From Hyphomonadaceae bacterium (GTDB taxonomy: Bacteria > Pseudomonadota > Alphaproteobacteria > Caulobacterales > Hyphomonadaceae), in assembly GCA_028285145.1 (NCBI GenBank), contig JANQQC010000045.1, forward strand, positions 1-64,000: 64,000 bases of DNA, written 5' to 3'. Below, piece after piece: positions 53,782 through 63,566 of the stretch (position 1 is its first letter; each line of letters begins with the position of its first letter). The notes under the pieces are model-generated. The model worked only from the letters and a program-made list of their open reading frames with translations. It searched no databases and had not been told where the DNA came from. The translations under genes were made by a program, and so were the position numbers.

Positions 53782-54465
53782 TTAACGAAGGCCCGTGACC
53801 TGATCGGCGACATAGGGGTTGTCGACACGTTCCTGACCGAAGGTGGAGATTGGGCCATGACCGGGCACGAAGCGCATTTCCTTGCCTAGCGGCCAGAGTT
53901 TGGAGGTGATGGAGTCGATCAGCTGCTGATGGTTGCCGCGCGGAAAATCGGTCCGTCCGATTGAACCGCGGAACAGCACATCGCCAACAAAAGCGAGCTT
54001 GCCCTCCTGCTGGTAGATCACGACATGACCGGGTGTGTGTCCGGGGCAGTGGGTAACGCCGAACTTAAGGCCGTTCAGCTCCAGCTCGTCGCCTTCTTCA
54101 AGGTAACGGTCAGGCTGAACATTCTTGCCATCCGCGATGCCGTATTTTGCGCCCTGCTCCTCGATCTCGTCGAGCAGCCACTGGTCGTCCTTATGCGGCC
54201 CGATGATCGGGCACCCGGTACGCTCCTTCACGGCGGTTGCTGCGCCTGCATGATCGAGATGGCCATGGGTCAGCCAGACGGCGACGATCTTCACGCCGAA
54301 TTCTTCCGCCGCGGCCATTAGGCGATCTACTTCGCCACCTGGATCGATGAACACGCCTTCCATGGTCTCGGTGGACCAGATCAGGGAGGTGTTCTGCTGG
54401 AGCGGTGTCACCGGAATGATCCGGATTTCGAGCTTGGGCGCGGCATGTTCAGTCATGCGCGACAT
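53782..54465 (-). CDS. MBL-fold metallo-hydrolase (glyoxalase II-like)
   Basis: The 227-residue hydrolase has the two-metal motif WLTHGHLDHAGAA (HxHxDH), THCPGHTPGHVV, FVGDVLFRGSIGRTDFPRGN and FVPGHGPIST. The GRTD and PGHG signatures place it in the YcbL/glyoxalase II-like group that opens hydroxyacylglutathione-type thioesters. Starts at 54465 and 54456 are both possible. It is transcribed with the SnoaL gene. Confidence 0.92.
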   Translation of the reverse strand: MSRMTEHAAPKLEIRIIPVTPLQQNTSLIWSTETMEGVFIDPGGEVDRLMAAAEEFGVKIVAVWLTHGHLDHAGAATAVKERTGCPIIGPHKDDQWLLDEIEEQGAKYGIADGKNVQPDRYLEEGDELELNGLKFGVTHCPGHTPGHVVIYQQEGKLAFVGDVLFRGSIGRTDFPRGNHQQLIDSITSKLWPLGKEMRFVPGHGPISTFGQERVDNPYVADQVTGLR

Positions 54466-54497
54466 TTAAGGTAGGAAGGCCTGCATTCAAAGCAGTT

Positions 54498-55184
54498 TCA
54501 AGCGGCGCGCCTAGCTTCGATAAAAATTCGCGCATCGAAGTATTTGCCAAGCCATGGCAGCGCCGAGAACGGATGTAAGTGCCTGAGAGCGTTGTAATGT
54601 GGAATGTAAGATTGTTTCTGCACTTCCAAACCAGATCGCTCCACCAATGCGACGTTGTCCTCCATGCTTCGGACAGCGATATGCTCCGGGAATTGTTTCA
54701 GGATGAAGTTCTTCTCCTTCATCAGTTCGATGAAGAATGCCCGGTTCGGAGTGTGCAGGAAAATGCGACCGTTGGGTTTGAGCGAGTTCTTCATTGCGCT
54801 TAGAAATTCAAGCCAGTCATCGTCGTAGACATGTTCTGAGAAGTCGAAGGCGAGCGCGATATCGAATTCAGCCGGATGGGTCTGGCAAAATCCAATGATG
54901 TCTTCGCAGTAGAACTCGGCGTGACTCGCATTCAGCTGCTGGGCGCGCATCCGCGCTTTTTCGATGAATTCCGGAGAGAAATCGACGCCAGCGTAGCGGC
55001 CAATCCGGTCATGTATTTCTCCAAGCGCCATCGCGTTGCCGCAACCGAAATCGCAAACCGCATGATGCTTCTGAAAGTCGATCTGCTCCAGCAGGCGAAG
55101 AACCCGTTTCGGATTCTGAGTTTCGAATTTCTCGACATATTCCGCGCCGTGGAGGGCTTTGCGCTCGGTTTCCGAAAGAGACAT
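54498..55184 (-). CDS. Class I SAM-dependent methyltransferase
   Basis: The 228-residue protein has the SAM loop CDFGCGNAMALGEI, GVDFSPEFIEKAR, a FDIALAFDFSEHVYDDDWLEF acidic region (FDIALAFDFSEHVYDDDWLE as the first 20 residues), and LKPNGRIFLHTPN. The target is unknown. Two lines counted by hand are 53% and 48% GC, below neighbours, so it may be a recent arrival. Its codons use more A/T in third position than adjacent carB. It is divergent from the M48 gene. Confidence 0.85.
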   Translation of the reverse strand: MSLSETERKALHGAEYVEKFETQNPKRVLRLLEQIDFQKHHAVCDFGCGNAMALGEIHDRIGRYAGVDFSPEFIEKARMRAQQLNASHAEFYCEDIIGFCQTHPAEFDIALAFDFSEHVYDDDWLEFLSAMKNSLKPNGRIFLHTPNRAFFIELMKEKNFILKQFPEHIAVRSMEDNVALVERSGLEVQKQSYIPHYNALRHLHPFSALPWLGKYFDARIFIEARRAA

Positions 55185-55344
55185 GCGACCGTATCCTACT
55201 TGATCGACCGGTCATTAGTCGAAACTCGCTAAGGCATCGCTAATGGGGCACCGGAGCTTGGGGCTGCGATTAAAGGCTGAACGCGCTTTCGTTCAGTGCT
55301 CCGTTTGTCTATCACTGACATGCACAACCAGATGGAGCTGAATC

Positions 55345-56301
55345 TTGCGCATGCCGAACGGTCGTAGAGCAGGGGGCCTGCCGGGGGGGCGTTTCAGCAT
55401 CATCCTGATCGGTCTGTTGGGGCTCGCCTTTTACTGGTTCTCGAACCAGAAAGAGGTGCCATTCACCGGCCGCAGTCAGTTCAACACCATGAGCATTGAG
55501 GACTCCGCCCGGCTGGGGGCGCAGTCGTACGTCCAGATACTCCAGCAGGAGAGCGCCCGAGGGAACACGGTTTACTGCACTCAGAATACGAGCTGCACGA
55601 CCGGCGAGCGCGAGATCACTGAAACGGTTCGCGAGATTGGCGAGCGTCTTGAAGCGGCGGCGATTGAGTTGGAAGCTGAATTGCTCCAGCAGGGTTATGA
55701 TTTTGAGCCCGTCGCCAGCGCATTCGACTGGACCTACTATGTCGTCCAGTCCGACCAGCCCAACGCCTTCTGCCTGCCGGGCGGTTATGTGGCGGTCTAT
55801 ACCGGCATTCTCGACATCACCGGTAATTATGATGGGGAGGTTTCGCTGTCTGACATCAACGATGTCGATAAGCTTGCTGTGGTGATGGGGCACGAAATTG
55901 GCCATGCGCTGGCCCATCATGGTTCGGAGCGGATGAGCCAGCAAAAGGTCGTCCAGCTCGGATCGATGGCGGTTGGGCTAGGCCTTAGTGATATGTCGGC
56001 CGGCCAGCAACAAGCCGTCATGCAGGCCTTTGGCATGGCAGCGCAGGGCGCGGTCCTGTCTTATTCCCGCCAGCACGAGACCGAGGCCGACAAGATCGGA
56101 CTCGATCTATTGGTGCGGGCTTGTTTCGATCCGCGCGAAGCCCCCGAACTATGGGAGCGCATGGGAGAGATTGGTGGTGGCCAGCGGCCGCCTGAATGGA
56201 TGTCGACCCATCCGGCCTCCGCGACGCGCGCCGAGAATTTCCGCAAATGGATGCCGGACGCCATCGCCGAGTATGAACGCCGCTGCGGTCCTTTGCCTTA
56301 G
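55345..56301 (+). CDS. M48-family metalloprotease, membrane-anchored
   Basis: The 318-residue protein has an N-terminal membrane helix (FSIILIGLLGLAFYWF, about 17-33), then a periplasmic domain with the zinc site VVMGHEIGHALAHHGSERMS (HExxH) and SRQHETEADKIGLDLL, which supplies the third ligand. AFCLPGGYVAVYTGIL is the usual edge strand. It ends in the STHPASATRAENF motif. The TTG at 55345 is seven bases after GGAG; the ATG two codons later is too far from that site to be preferred. Confidence 0.92.
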   Translation: MRMPNGRRAGGLPGGRFSIILIGLLGLAFYWFSNQKEVPFTGRSQFNTMSIEDSARLGAQSYVQILQQESARGNTVYCTQNTSCTTGEREITETVREIGERLEAAAIELEAELLQQGYDFEPVASAFDWTYYVVQSDQPNAFCLPGGYVAVYTGILDITGNYDGEVSLSDINDVDKLAVVMGHEIGHALAHHGSERMSQQKVVQLGSMAVGLGLSDMSAGQQQAVMQAFGMAAQGAVLSYSRQHETEADKIGLDLLVRACFDPREAPELWERMGEIGGGQRPPEWMSTHPASATRAENFRKWMPDAIAEYERRCGPLP

Positions 56302-56302
56302 T

Positions 56303-57127
56303 CTACATATTCGGTAGCCAGAAAATCTGCGCGGCCATGAAGATCCCCAGACCGGTCGCGGCGGTCAAAGCGAGCATGCCGCCAGTCATTGCTGTCTTTG
56401 CGACGGGTCCATCCGTGTCCCTTGCGCGATAGTACAGCTCCAGGATCACGATGGGGACGATGGAGTAGGCAAAGGCCAGCGACAGATCGAACGGGCCCTC
56501 CAGATTGTTCTGGCTGCCGGGCATCTCTCCACCTGTGATGAACGCGTAGAACCCAAATCCGAGGCGAAAGAACCAGACACCGCTTACGGCCAGGAACATC
56601 CGCATCGCCCAGCGTTCATGGCTGCGAAAGTCTCGCGCCATGGCCCGCCGGATCGTCATGAAGGCAAAGTACATGATCAACGCCGCGTTCAGCGTGTTTG
56701 CGGCAATCATCCACGGGCCACCTATCACGCCGCGTGAATAGACCAGCACGAGGGCTCCAAGGCTGATGATGAAAGCGGTCGCAATGTAGATCCGCCCATT
56801 CCAGCGATGGAAGGTGCGAAACCGGTTCCGAACCTGCGGGATGAGCTGTAACGGTCCGCCGAAGGTGATTGAGAAGGCCAGCAGGACATGGCCCATGAAC
56901 AGGGCGTTTCCGAGCACGTCACCTGCGATGAAGCCGTGAAAGACGCGCCCGTCAATGCGTTCGAAATCACCGGCAAGCGTCGATCCGCCATAGAAAATGG
57001 CGATGTAGACGACGAAGAGCCACTGCCCGGCGAGTGCAACAGTAAACCACAACATGGCGGCTCCTTTCAGGGCGCGGTCGGGACCGAAGGCGGTTTGGCG
57101 CATTTGCGCCGTTGCGACGGTGTTCAT
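56303..57127 (-). CDS. DUF2306 family membrane protein
   Basis: The 274-residue protein has about seven membrane helices. FRTFHRWNGRIYIATAFIIS is the family's heme- or metal-like conserved His region. SHERWAMRMFLAVSGVWFFR is a second family block, typical of DUF2306, whose function is unknown. Its start is divergent from the AraC-type regulator with 134 bases between, a common sign that the regulator controls it. Confidence 0.85.
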   Translation of the reverse strand: MNTVATAQMRQTAFGPDRALKGAAMLWFTVALAGQWLFVVYIAIFYGGSTLAGDFERIDGRVFHGFIAGDVLGNALFMGHVLLAFSITFGGPLQLIPQVRNRFRTFHRWNGRIYIATAFIISLGALVLVYSRGVIGGPWMIAANTLNAALIMYFAFMTIRRAMARDFRSHERWAMRMFLAVSGVWFFRLGFGFYAFITGGEMPGSQNNLEGPFDLSLAFAYSIVPIVILELYYRARDTDGPVAKTAMTGGMLALTAATGLGIFMAAQIFWLPNM

Positions 57128-57261
57128 CTGGGAGGCCTCAAGGATAAGTTGAAGGTATCCCGAGCCTAAGATTTACGATTGTGCGCAGACATGACCGGTG
57201 TGATCAAAACCATGACTTCGGGTTACATTGCGCCCGAAGGCGCGGCGACAAAGGAGCATCG

Positions 57262-58293
57262 ATGGCAGAGCCCACCGTTTCTGCAGGCTATACAAAGGCC
57301 CTGTTTGATCTGGCGGTGTCCAAGGGTGCGGATCGCGGTGAACTCATGAGCGCGGCGGGCCTGACCTCAGATCAGTTCGACGACCCCGACTCTCGTTTGC
57401 CTTTTGCAACTTTCAAGACACTGATGCGCGCCGGCAAGCAGCTGTCGGCCGAGCCCGCTCTGGCGCTACTCTTTGGATCGTCGATCTCTTTCGAGAAGCT
57501 CTCAATCGTAGGTCTGGTCGCCTACTCCTCGGAATCGATGCTGGATGCCTTTCAGCAGATGAACCGCTACGGGCGTTTGGTGATTGAGGTTGAGGGCGTT
57601 GGCGATGATGACAGGTTCAAGATTGTCCGGCGCAATGGCGAAGTCTGGATTGAGGACATGCGCAAGAATCCGAACGATTTTCCCGAGCTGACGGAATCGA
57701 CGCTCGGGCGCTTTATCTGTGGCCACAACAGGTTCCAACCAGACAACCCGGCCTATCTCAGCGCGGAAGTGACTCATGATGCGCCTGAGTACGCTGAGCT
57801 TTACGAGCAGATTCTCGGCGTGCCGGTTGCATTTGGCGCACCGCGCAACGCGATGCAGCTCAAGGAGGTCTGGCTGACCATGCGGCTCGCGACTGAGCGG
57901 CCCTACGTCTTTGGAGTTCTCGCCAAGCATGCAGATGAATTGCTGGCGGAGCTGAAAGACTCAAAGACGGTGCGCTCGGCCGTCGAGGCGCGGCTCATCC
58001 CCATCCTGCATAAAGGGGAGGTGAGCATGGAGAGGATTGCCCGCGAGATGGGACGCAGCCGTCAGACCCTTTATCGTCAGTTGAAAGCTGAGGGTGTTGG
58101 CTACGAGACACTGCTTGACGAACTGCGCCACCGGATGGCGATCCACTATCTCAATGGGGAAAAGGCTTCGGTAAATGAAACGGCTTACCTGGTCGGCTTC
58201 TCAGACCCGAGTTCGTTCTCGCGCGCTTTCAAGCGGTGGACCGGCTATAGTCCGGGTCAGTCCCGAACCCTTGAGGTGCGAGACGAGGTTTAG
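57262..58293 (+). CDS. AraC-family transcriptional regulator
   Basis: The 343-residue protein has an N-terminal ligand domain of the type shared with OruR/ArgR-like regulators (residues 1-230; GKQLSAEPALALLFGSSISF). A C-terminal AraC HTH follows (EVSMERIAREMGRSRQTLYRQLK, first helix-turn-helix MERIAREMGRSRQTLYRQL; then YLVGFSDPSSFSRAFKRWTG). AAGGAG precedes ATG 57262. It faces the DUF2306 gene and may sense a fatty acid or aromatic compound. It overlaps the EAL gene's end by four bases. Confidence 0.92.
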   Translation: MAEPTVSAGYTKALFDLAVSKGADRGELMSAAGLTSDQFDDPDSRLPFATFKTLMRAGKQLSAEPALALLFGSSISFEKLSIVGLVAYSSESMLDAFQQMNRYGRLVIEVEGVGDDDRFKIVRRNGEVWIEDMRKNPNDFPELTESTLGRFICGHNRFQPDNPAYLSAEVTHDAPEYAELYEQILGVPVAFGAPRNAMQLKEVWLTMRLATERPYVFGVLAKHADELLAELKDSKTVRSAVEARLIPILHKGEVSMERIAREMGRSRQTLYRQLKAEGVGYETLLDELRHRMAIHYLNGEKASVNETAYLVGFSDPSSFSRAFKRWTGYSPGQSRTLEVRDEV

Positions 58294-60290
58294 ACTTGGC
58301 CGACGGCGCGCTTGCGGTCTTGCAACTGGCCTGAATTCCAGCGCGCCGCAAAGTCGACTACATCCTCGGCTGGTAGGGCCGGGCTGTAGAGGTAACCCTG
58401 TGCCAGCGTACATCCGCGACGGAGTAGGAAGTCGGCCTGCATCGGCGTCTCAACGCCTTCCGCCACTGTCGACAGGCCAAGAGTCTCAGCCATGGCGAGG
58501 ATCATCTCAATGATGGCCGGAGCCTGACCGCCGCGGTCGAGCGCTGACACGAACTGACGGTCGATCTTGAAGGTCGAGAAGGGCAGTTGCGAGAGCATGG
58601 ACAGGTTTGAGTGCCCGGTGCCGAAATCATCGATGGCAAGGCTGACACCCATGGCTCGCAGAGGCTCCATGACCGAGGATACTCGCGTCGGATCGGACAC
58701 GGCCATGGATTCGGTGATTTCCAGTTCGAGCTTGGTCGGCGGCAGCCCGGTCAGGCGCATCGACTCAATGATCTTGTCGACAAACCGTTTCTGCTCGAAC
58801 TGCATAGGTGAGACGTTGACCGCAACGCCGGCATCGACGCCCGCCTCGGTCCACTCTTTCGCTTTCTGACAGGCCTGGATGAGAATGTGATCGCCAATGT
58901 CGCGGATAAGCCCGGTTTCCTCCGCCAGCGGAATAAAGGCCGCTGGAGAGATAATCTTGCCACCCGGACGCCGCCAGCGCGCGAGGGCTTCAAAGCCGGC
59001 AATGCGGCCCGTCTTGAAGTCGACCTTCGGCTGAAAGGAGGCGCGGAACTCCTGATTCTCAATGCCTTCGCGCAACTCTGCCTCGAGGCGAAGCCGGCCT
59101 TCCTCAATGCGGTCGAGACGTGGCGTGTAGAACTTGAACCCTGAGCTGTCATCGTTCAGCATTTTCTTCAGCGCGAGCTCGGACCGCCCGAGAACGGCAT
59201 CCGGTGTTGTGCCATCTTCCGGGATCATGGCCACCCCGCCGGAGACGCGGGCGAACACTTCGCTCCCATCAAGTTCAAATGCAGCGGCGAGCCTGCGGCG
59301 CAGGGCGCGCAACAGGGCAGACACATCCGAACGGCTGCCGGATTCAGCGATGAAGAGCCCGAGATGGTCTTCGGCCACCGCGCCGATGGCAAAAGCTTCG
59401 CGCTTGTCCTGGACGTCGGCGAAGTGCGCGTTCATCTCCTCGGTCAGGCGCTCTGCCGCCGCTCTGAGAAGGTCGCGCATGGCATTCGGAGCCGTGGCGG
59501 CGCTCAGTGCGCCTTCCGGCTCGAACCGGAGAAGGATGTAAGCGGCAGGGGTGTCGAAGGTCGCGATCCCGCCGGCGGCTTTCAGCCGCTCGACGATCAG
59601 CGCTGCGTTTGGAAGGCCAGTTGTCGGATCGCGATAGACCTTGCGTCGCATATCTTCGTGTTTTCTGCGCAGGCGTTGGCTGGCCCGGCTGAGCGCGACC
59701 CGCAGGCGGAACATTTCGGAAAAAGCGACATCCCCGACGAACTCGGTCGCCTGTGTATCGCCAAGATTGGAGGCGTAGTCGGTCAGCTGGTTGAGACCAC
59801 TACCAATGCGCCGTGCGTAAAAGGCAGATGTCACATAGGCGGCCGCCACGCAGAACAGGGCGAGGATGCCAAGCAGCCAATAGGGCATTGGCGGGCCGTA
59901 GTGGATCATTGGTGGCGTAACCAGGGTGCCAACCGGTGTCGTCTGATAAACGATCGGATAGCGGCGCGCGCTCGAATTGGTCACGGCGTCCGAGTTTCCG
60001 GCAAGAACGGAATTGTCGAGCCCGATCACGGCTCCCTCGCCAGCGGTGTAGACTTCGAGAACGTGATCGATGCGATCTGTTTCGCGCCAGGCCACGTCCG
60101 GAGCGATTGTCTGTGCGACCGTTACGGCTGATCTGTCGGAGGCCTTAGACGCATTGAGATAGGCGTAAACCAGCGACGCTCCCATGATGGCAATGACAAG
60201 AAACGCGGCAAGACCCGACGCAACAATCGGCATCGAGCGCGCGATACCGAGCCTCTGAAGGTTCAGCACTGTCTGTTTGTCTATCGACAA
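58290..60290 (-). CDS. c-di-GMP phosphodiesterase (degenerate GGDEF + EAL)
   Basis: The 666-residue protein has two membrane helices (about 22-45 and 137-160) enclosing a periplasmic sensor region. A GGDEF-like domain follows in which the signature is AEDHLGLFI instead of GGDEF, then a complete EAL domain: [40 protein letters not shown] and VAEGVET. It should hydrolyse c-di-GMP, with the GGDEF half only regulatory. The start is a TTG at 60290; ATG 60233 would cut into the first helix. Confidence 0.93.
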   Translation of the reverse strand: MSIDKQTVLNLQRLGIARSMPIVASGLAAFLVIAIMGASLVYAYLNASKASDRSAVTVAQTIAPDVAWRETDRIDHVLEVYTAGEGAVIGLDNSVLAGNSDAVTNSSARRYPIVYQTTPVGTLVTPPMIHYGPPMPYWLLGILALFCVAAAYVTSAFYARRIGSGLNQLTDYASNLGDTQATEFVGDVAFSEMFRLRVALSRASQRLRRKHEDMRRKVYRDPTTGLPNAALIVERLKAAGGIATFDTPAAYILLRFEPEGALSAATAPNAMRDLLRAAAERLTEEMNAHFADVQDKREAFAIGAVAEDHLGLFIAESGSRSDVSALLRALRRRLAAAFELDGSEVFARVSGGVAMIPEDGTTPDAVLGRSELALKKMLNDDSSGFKFYTPRLDRIEEGRLRLEAELREGIENQEFRASFQPKVDFKTGRIAGFEALARWRRPGGKIISPAAFIPLAEETGLIRDIGDHILIQACQKAKEWTEAGVDAGVAVNVSPMQFEQKRFVDKIIESMRLTGLPPTKLELEITESMAVSDPTRVSSVMEPLRAMGVSLAIDDFGTGHSNLSMLSQLPFSTFKIDRQFVSALDRGGQAPAIIEMILAMAETLGLSTVAEGVETPMQADFLLRRGCTLAQGYLYSPALPAEDVVDFAARWNSGQLQDRKRAVGQV

Positions 60291-60342
60291 GGCTGTTCAC
60301 CCTCTCCGGAGACTCTTCACCAATTCCAGCAACTTAAAAGCG

Positions 60343-60394
60343 GAAAACATTTAGAATTCGGTGAACATTACGAAGTGGAATGCTTAATGTTTTC
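60343..60394. repeat. Spaced inverted repeat upstream of hisB
   Basis: GAAAACATT (60343-60351) and AATGTTTTC (60386-60394) are perfect 9-base arms, 34 bases apart, between the divergent EAL gene and hisB. The arms are AT-rich against the background. The right arm is 17 bases before the hisB start. It could be an operator pair or chance. Confidence 0.35.
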
Positions 60395-60410
60395 GCACTA
60401 TGTGAGCGCG

Positions 60411-61007
60411 ATGACCGATACAAGAACCGCCTCCAAACGCCGTGAAACCCGCGAAACAGTGATCGAAGTCAGCGTCGATCTGGATGGGACGGGCAAAAGC
60501 GACCTGTCCACCGGGATCGGCTTTTTTGATCACATGCTGGAATCCTTTTCCAAGCATTCGGCGATCGATCTCACCGTGAAGGCCAAGGGCGACCTCCATG
60601 TCGACATGCACCACACCGTCGAAGACACCGGGATCGTGATTGGTCAGTGCATCAGGGAAGCGCTGGGTGATTTCGCCGGAATCACGCGCTTTGGGCACGC
60701 CTATATCCCAATGGATGAGACACTCAGCCGGGCCGCCGTGGACTTCTGCAAACGTCCCTACCTGATCTGGAAAGTCGATTTCACGCGCGACAAGATCGGC
60801 GAAATGGACACCGAACTCTTCAAGGAGTTCTTCCATGCGCTTGCCGGCAATGGCGGCATGTGCCTGCACGTGGAAAACCTTTATGGCGAGAACAGTCACC
60901 ACATCATTGAGAGCTGCTACAAGGCGACCGCGCGGGCTCTCCGCGCCGCAATCGCGCCGGATGCTCGCATGGGCGGCGCGCCCGCCTCGACCAAGGGTTC
61001 GCTCTAA
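60411..61007 (+). CDS. hisB: Imidazoleglycerol-phosphate dehydratase
   Basis: HisB removes water from imidazoleglycerol phosphate in histidine synthesis. The 198-residue monofunctional form has [51 protein letters not shown] and the C-terminal [19 protein letters not shown], all metal-binding His motifs. The ATG at 60411 was chosen over the one at 60375 because it gives the usual N terminus ([13 protein letters not shown]). hisH-hisA continue 1.9 kb downstream. Confidence 0.96.
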   Translation: MTDTRTASKRRETRETVIEVSVDLDGTGKSDLSTGIGFFDHMLESFSKHSAIDLTVKAKGDLHVDMHHTVEDTGIVIGQCIREALGDFAGITRFGHAYIPMDETLSRAAVDFCKRPYLIWKVDFTRDKIGEMDTELFKEFFHALAGNGGMCLHVENLYGENSHHIIESCYKATARALRAAIAPDARMGGAPASTKGSL

Positions 61008-61084
61008 AATCAGCTGATTCGCCGGAACCAATCCTCGTCCAGCCCGTTTTCAATCTTGGGAATGATGGATGATGGGTTGATTGC

Positions 61085-61822
61085 ATGGGAGCTGAAGATT
61101 TTAGTCTGGGCGTTGCGCTTCTCGCGCTGAGTTTTGACTCGGATTCTCCCTGGTATGATGGGGATATTCGCCACGTCGCTACAGCGCTTTCGCACGGCGG
61201 CGCGCATGTGAGGGCGTTTGTGTTCGATATGCCGCGCGGCGAGCGACGCACCGACATTGATATCGAAATCATCGGCCTCGGCCCGGCGAAGGCTGCCGCT
61301 GATGCGCCTTATCCAACCATCGGGCTCATCGATCGGTTCATGATCCGCGGCCTGATGCGTCTTGAGCACTGGAAGGCACCGTTTGACATCATCGAAGCCG
61401 ATAGCCGGTTCGGCATTGCATCCGGCCTGACGCGTTTCCCGGCCTCGCTCATTATCAGCCTGCCGGAACATGCTGGCCGTCGCGATGGTTTTCCAAGCCA
61501 CCGCGTTGAACAACGCACAGCACAAGCGGCAGATGGCTTTGTCTCGCCGAGCCGCGACAGCGCCGCCGCGGCCCGCCATGTGTACGACCTTCCATTTGGA
61601 CGGTCGCACCGCGTGGTCGCACCTTTGACCCGTTCCTCTTCTCTTGAAGATTACCGCCTCGCTGCGCGTCAGCGCATCAATCTCTACCGTGAGGTGCTTA
61701 CGCTCGAAGGAGCCCATGCTCGTACCGGGATGGCTCCGGCCTACGAAATCGAGCCGGTCCGCTCGCATGTTGGTCCAGGGACCGCCACGGTCTTTGCGCG
61801 GTCAAGCCAGATGGCGAGCTGA
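61085..61822 (+). CDS. GT-B N-terminal-domain-like protein (half glycosyltransferase)
   Basis: I do not recognise a named family. Residues 20-180 resemble the first Rossmann domain of a GT4 glycosyltransferase: HVATALSHGGAHVRAFVF, PFDIIEADSRFGIASGL, then ADGFVSPSRDSAAAARHVYD and HRVVAPL, which correspond to the SPS/APS ... R-x-V-NP region of GT-B enzymes. The second, sugar-nucleotide-binding domain is absent: only about 55 further residues follow. The protein ends normally, without sign of frameshift. It may bind another glycosyltransferase or be inactive. Confidence 0.6.
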   Translation: MGAEDFSLGVALLALSFDSDSPWYDGDIRHVATALSHGGAHVRAFVFDMPRGERRTDIDIEIIGLGPAKAAADAPYPTIGLIDRFMIRGLMRLEHWKAPFDIIEADSRFGIASGLTRFPASLIISLPEHAGRRDGFPSHRVEQRTAQAADGFVSPSRDSAAAARHVYDLPFGRSHRVVAPLTRSSSLEDYRLAARQRINLYREVLTLEGAHARTGMAPAYEIEPVRSHVGPGTATVFARSSQMAS

Positions 61823-61841
61823 AGCCCGAAGCAGCCGGAGG

Positions 61842-62816
61842 TCACGCAGAAAGGCGCTGCTCGATCAGGTCGGCGGGGTAGGGTCGTTGATACGGCTCGA
61901 TACCGTACTTCGACCGGATCGCCTCTGTGGGTTTGCGCCATTCTGCTTCCCAGTCGATGGTGATGAGCGGGGGCGAGCGGCGGCCATGCACATAGGCGCT
62001 CGTGATCGATGTCATCAGCACAGGATAGCCAATTGACGGCGTGATTGCGCCCACAGCGGCCATCACGGCCAGGAACTGCGCAGAGTAGGCGTGGCCGAAC
62101 TGTGCCATTTGGAAGGCCGAGAGCGCGATCTCGTGCAGCGCCGTTGTCTCGTAGCCGGCGACGATGTGCCAGAGATCGTGAGACTGAAGGATCCGGGTGT
62201 TAAGGTAATCGAGCGGTGTTGGCAGGTCCGAGAGGCCGATCTCATCGCGGTCGAGCACCTCAAGATCGAATGTGTTGTCCACGATCAGGTCGTGGAAAGT
62301 CCGCCCCAGTGAGCCCTGCGGGCAGGAGGCCAGCGTCTCCAGTTCAATGCGATTGGGCAGTGGGTCTTCGGCAATTCTTGTGACGCCCGGATAGGCTTTC
62401 GCCGCCTCTGCCGTGCGGGCGAGATAGGCCTCGCCCATCGTGCCGCCAAGCTCTGCCGTTCGCATCGTGATCTGGGCCGCATCAAGCTTGCCGGCGACCG
62501 CGTCTTCCGCGATCGACCAGAACCCGTCCCAGAGCCCGTCCGGTGCAGGCAGCGATGGCCGGACCTCCGTAGGAAGCGCGGGTGCGCCGATGGGCTCGCC
62601 GGTCCAGCCTTCGCAGAAACCATCATAGATGTGCGGGATCGTATCGGGCGCGAGAAAGGCTGAATGGGCGAGCACCGCTGCGGCGTCGATGCGCGCTCTT
62701 CGGGATACCAGGCCACGCCAGCGCCGGGCCTTTCGCCCGCAGGTCTTGGCCCGGCCGTGATCTGGCCGATTGCCGATCTGTTCGAGAAAGGCCGGCTTCA
62801 CATCTGACTGCTTCAT
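61842..62816 (-). CDS. Coq4 family protein (ubiquinone biosynthesis)
   Basis: Coq4 organises ubiquinone synthesis and was shown to act on the C1 position of the ring. The 324-residue protein has the HDxxHx11E metal motif as SHDLWHIVAGYETTALHE near residue 215. LPTPLDYLNTRILQSHD precedes it and GYPVLMTSITSAYVHGRR follows. The N-terminal 100 residues are an extension with a basic first segment. It is longer than a typical Coq4 of about 230-260 residues. GGAGG precedes ATG 62816. It is antisense to, and inside, the his gene series. Confidence 0.85.
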   Translation of the reverse strand: MKQSDVKPAFLEQIGNRPDHGRAKTCGRKARRWRGLVSRRARIDAAAVLAHSAFLAPDTIPHIYDGFCEGWTGEPIGAPALPTEVRPSLPAPDGLWDGFWSIAEDAVAGKLDAAQITMRTAELGGTMGEAYLARTAEAAKAYPGVTRIAEDPLPNRIELETLASCPQGSLGRTFHDLIVDNTFDLEVLDRDEIGLSDLPTPLDYLNTRILQSHDLWHIVAGYETTALHEIALSAFQMAQFGHAYSAQFLAVMAAVGAITPSIGYPVLMTSITSAYVHGRRSPPLITIDWEAEWRKPTEAIRSKYGIEPYQRPYPADLIEQRLSA

Positions 62817-62921
62817 CGTGCATTTCCTCCGGCGGGAATGATTATGCACTTCCAGCCCTGCGGCAAGCCAGCAGGCCAACAGCCCTATCGTTTCAGTGGC
62901 GGCGGCGCTAAGAGCGTCGCC

Positions 62922-63566
62922 ATGCGCATGATCGCTCTCATCGACTATGGCTCCGGCAACATCCATTCGGCTGAGCGTGCCCTGCGCTCGGCTGCTGATG
63001 ATGCGAAGAAAACGCCGGAGATTCAGGTCACTTCAGACCCGGATGCCATCCGTCAAGCTGACCGGATCGTGCTGCCGGGGGTTGGGCACTATGCCGATTG
63101 CATGAATGAGCTGGATTCACGCGCTGGAGTTGTAAGCGCGCTGAAAGAGGCTGTGTTGGAACGAGGCGTACCGTTTCTCGGAATCTGTGTCGGTATGCAG
63201 CTTCTGGCGTCTCGCGGCCTTGAGGATGGCGAGACTCCGGGCCTTGGCTGGGTGCCGGGCGACGTGGCTGAAATCACTCCGGGGCCGGGCTATGCGATCC
63301 CTCATATGGGCTGGAATGCGTTGCATCTGAACGGAGCGCATCCCGTGCTCGATGGGCTGGGTGAGGAGCCTCACGCCTATTTTGTGCATTCCTATGCACT
63401 GACGCCGACCGATCCCGGCGTTATCGCCGCCACGACGGATTATGGCGGCGAGATCACCGCGGCGGTTGCGCGGGACAACATCTTCGGCACGCAGTTTCAC
63501 CCCGAAAAAAGCCAGCGTGTCGGCCTGAAACTGCTCTCCAACTTTGTGCTTTGGGACCCGTCATGA
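62922..63566 (+). CDS. hisH: Imidazole glycerol phosphate synthase subunit HisH
   Basis: HisH is the glutamine amidotransferase that feeds ammonia to HisF. The 214-residue protein has [30 protein letters not shown], the Cys nucleophile in [20 protein letters not shown] and [11 protein letters not shown] with the His and Glu of the triad. ATGs at 62922 and 62928 are both possible. It overlaps hisA by four bases (ATGA). hisF presumably follows beyond the window. Confidence 0.96.
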   Translation: MRMIALIDYGSGNIHSAERALRSAADDAKKTPEIQVTSDPDAIRQADRIVLPGVGHYADCMNELDSRAGVVSALKEAVLERGVPFLGICVGMQLLASRGLEDGETPGLGWVPGDVAEITPGPGYAIPHMGWNALHLNGAHPVLDGLGEEPHAYFVHSYALTPTDPGVIAATTDYGGEITAAVARDNIFGTQFHPEKSQRVGLKLLSNFVLWDPS

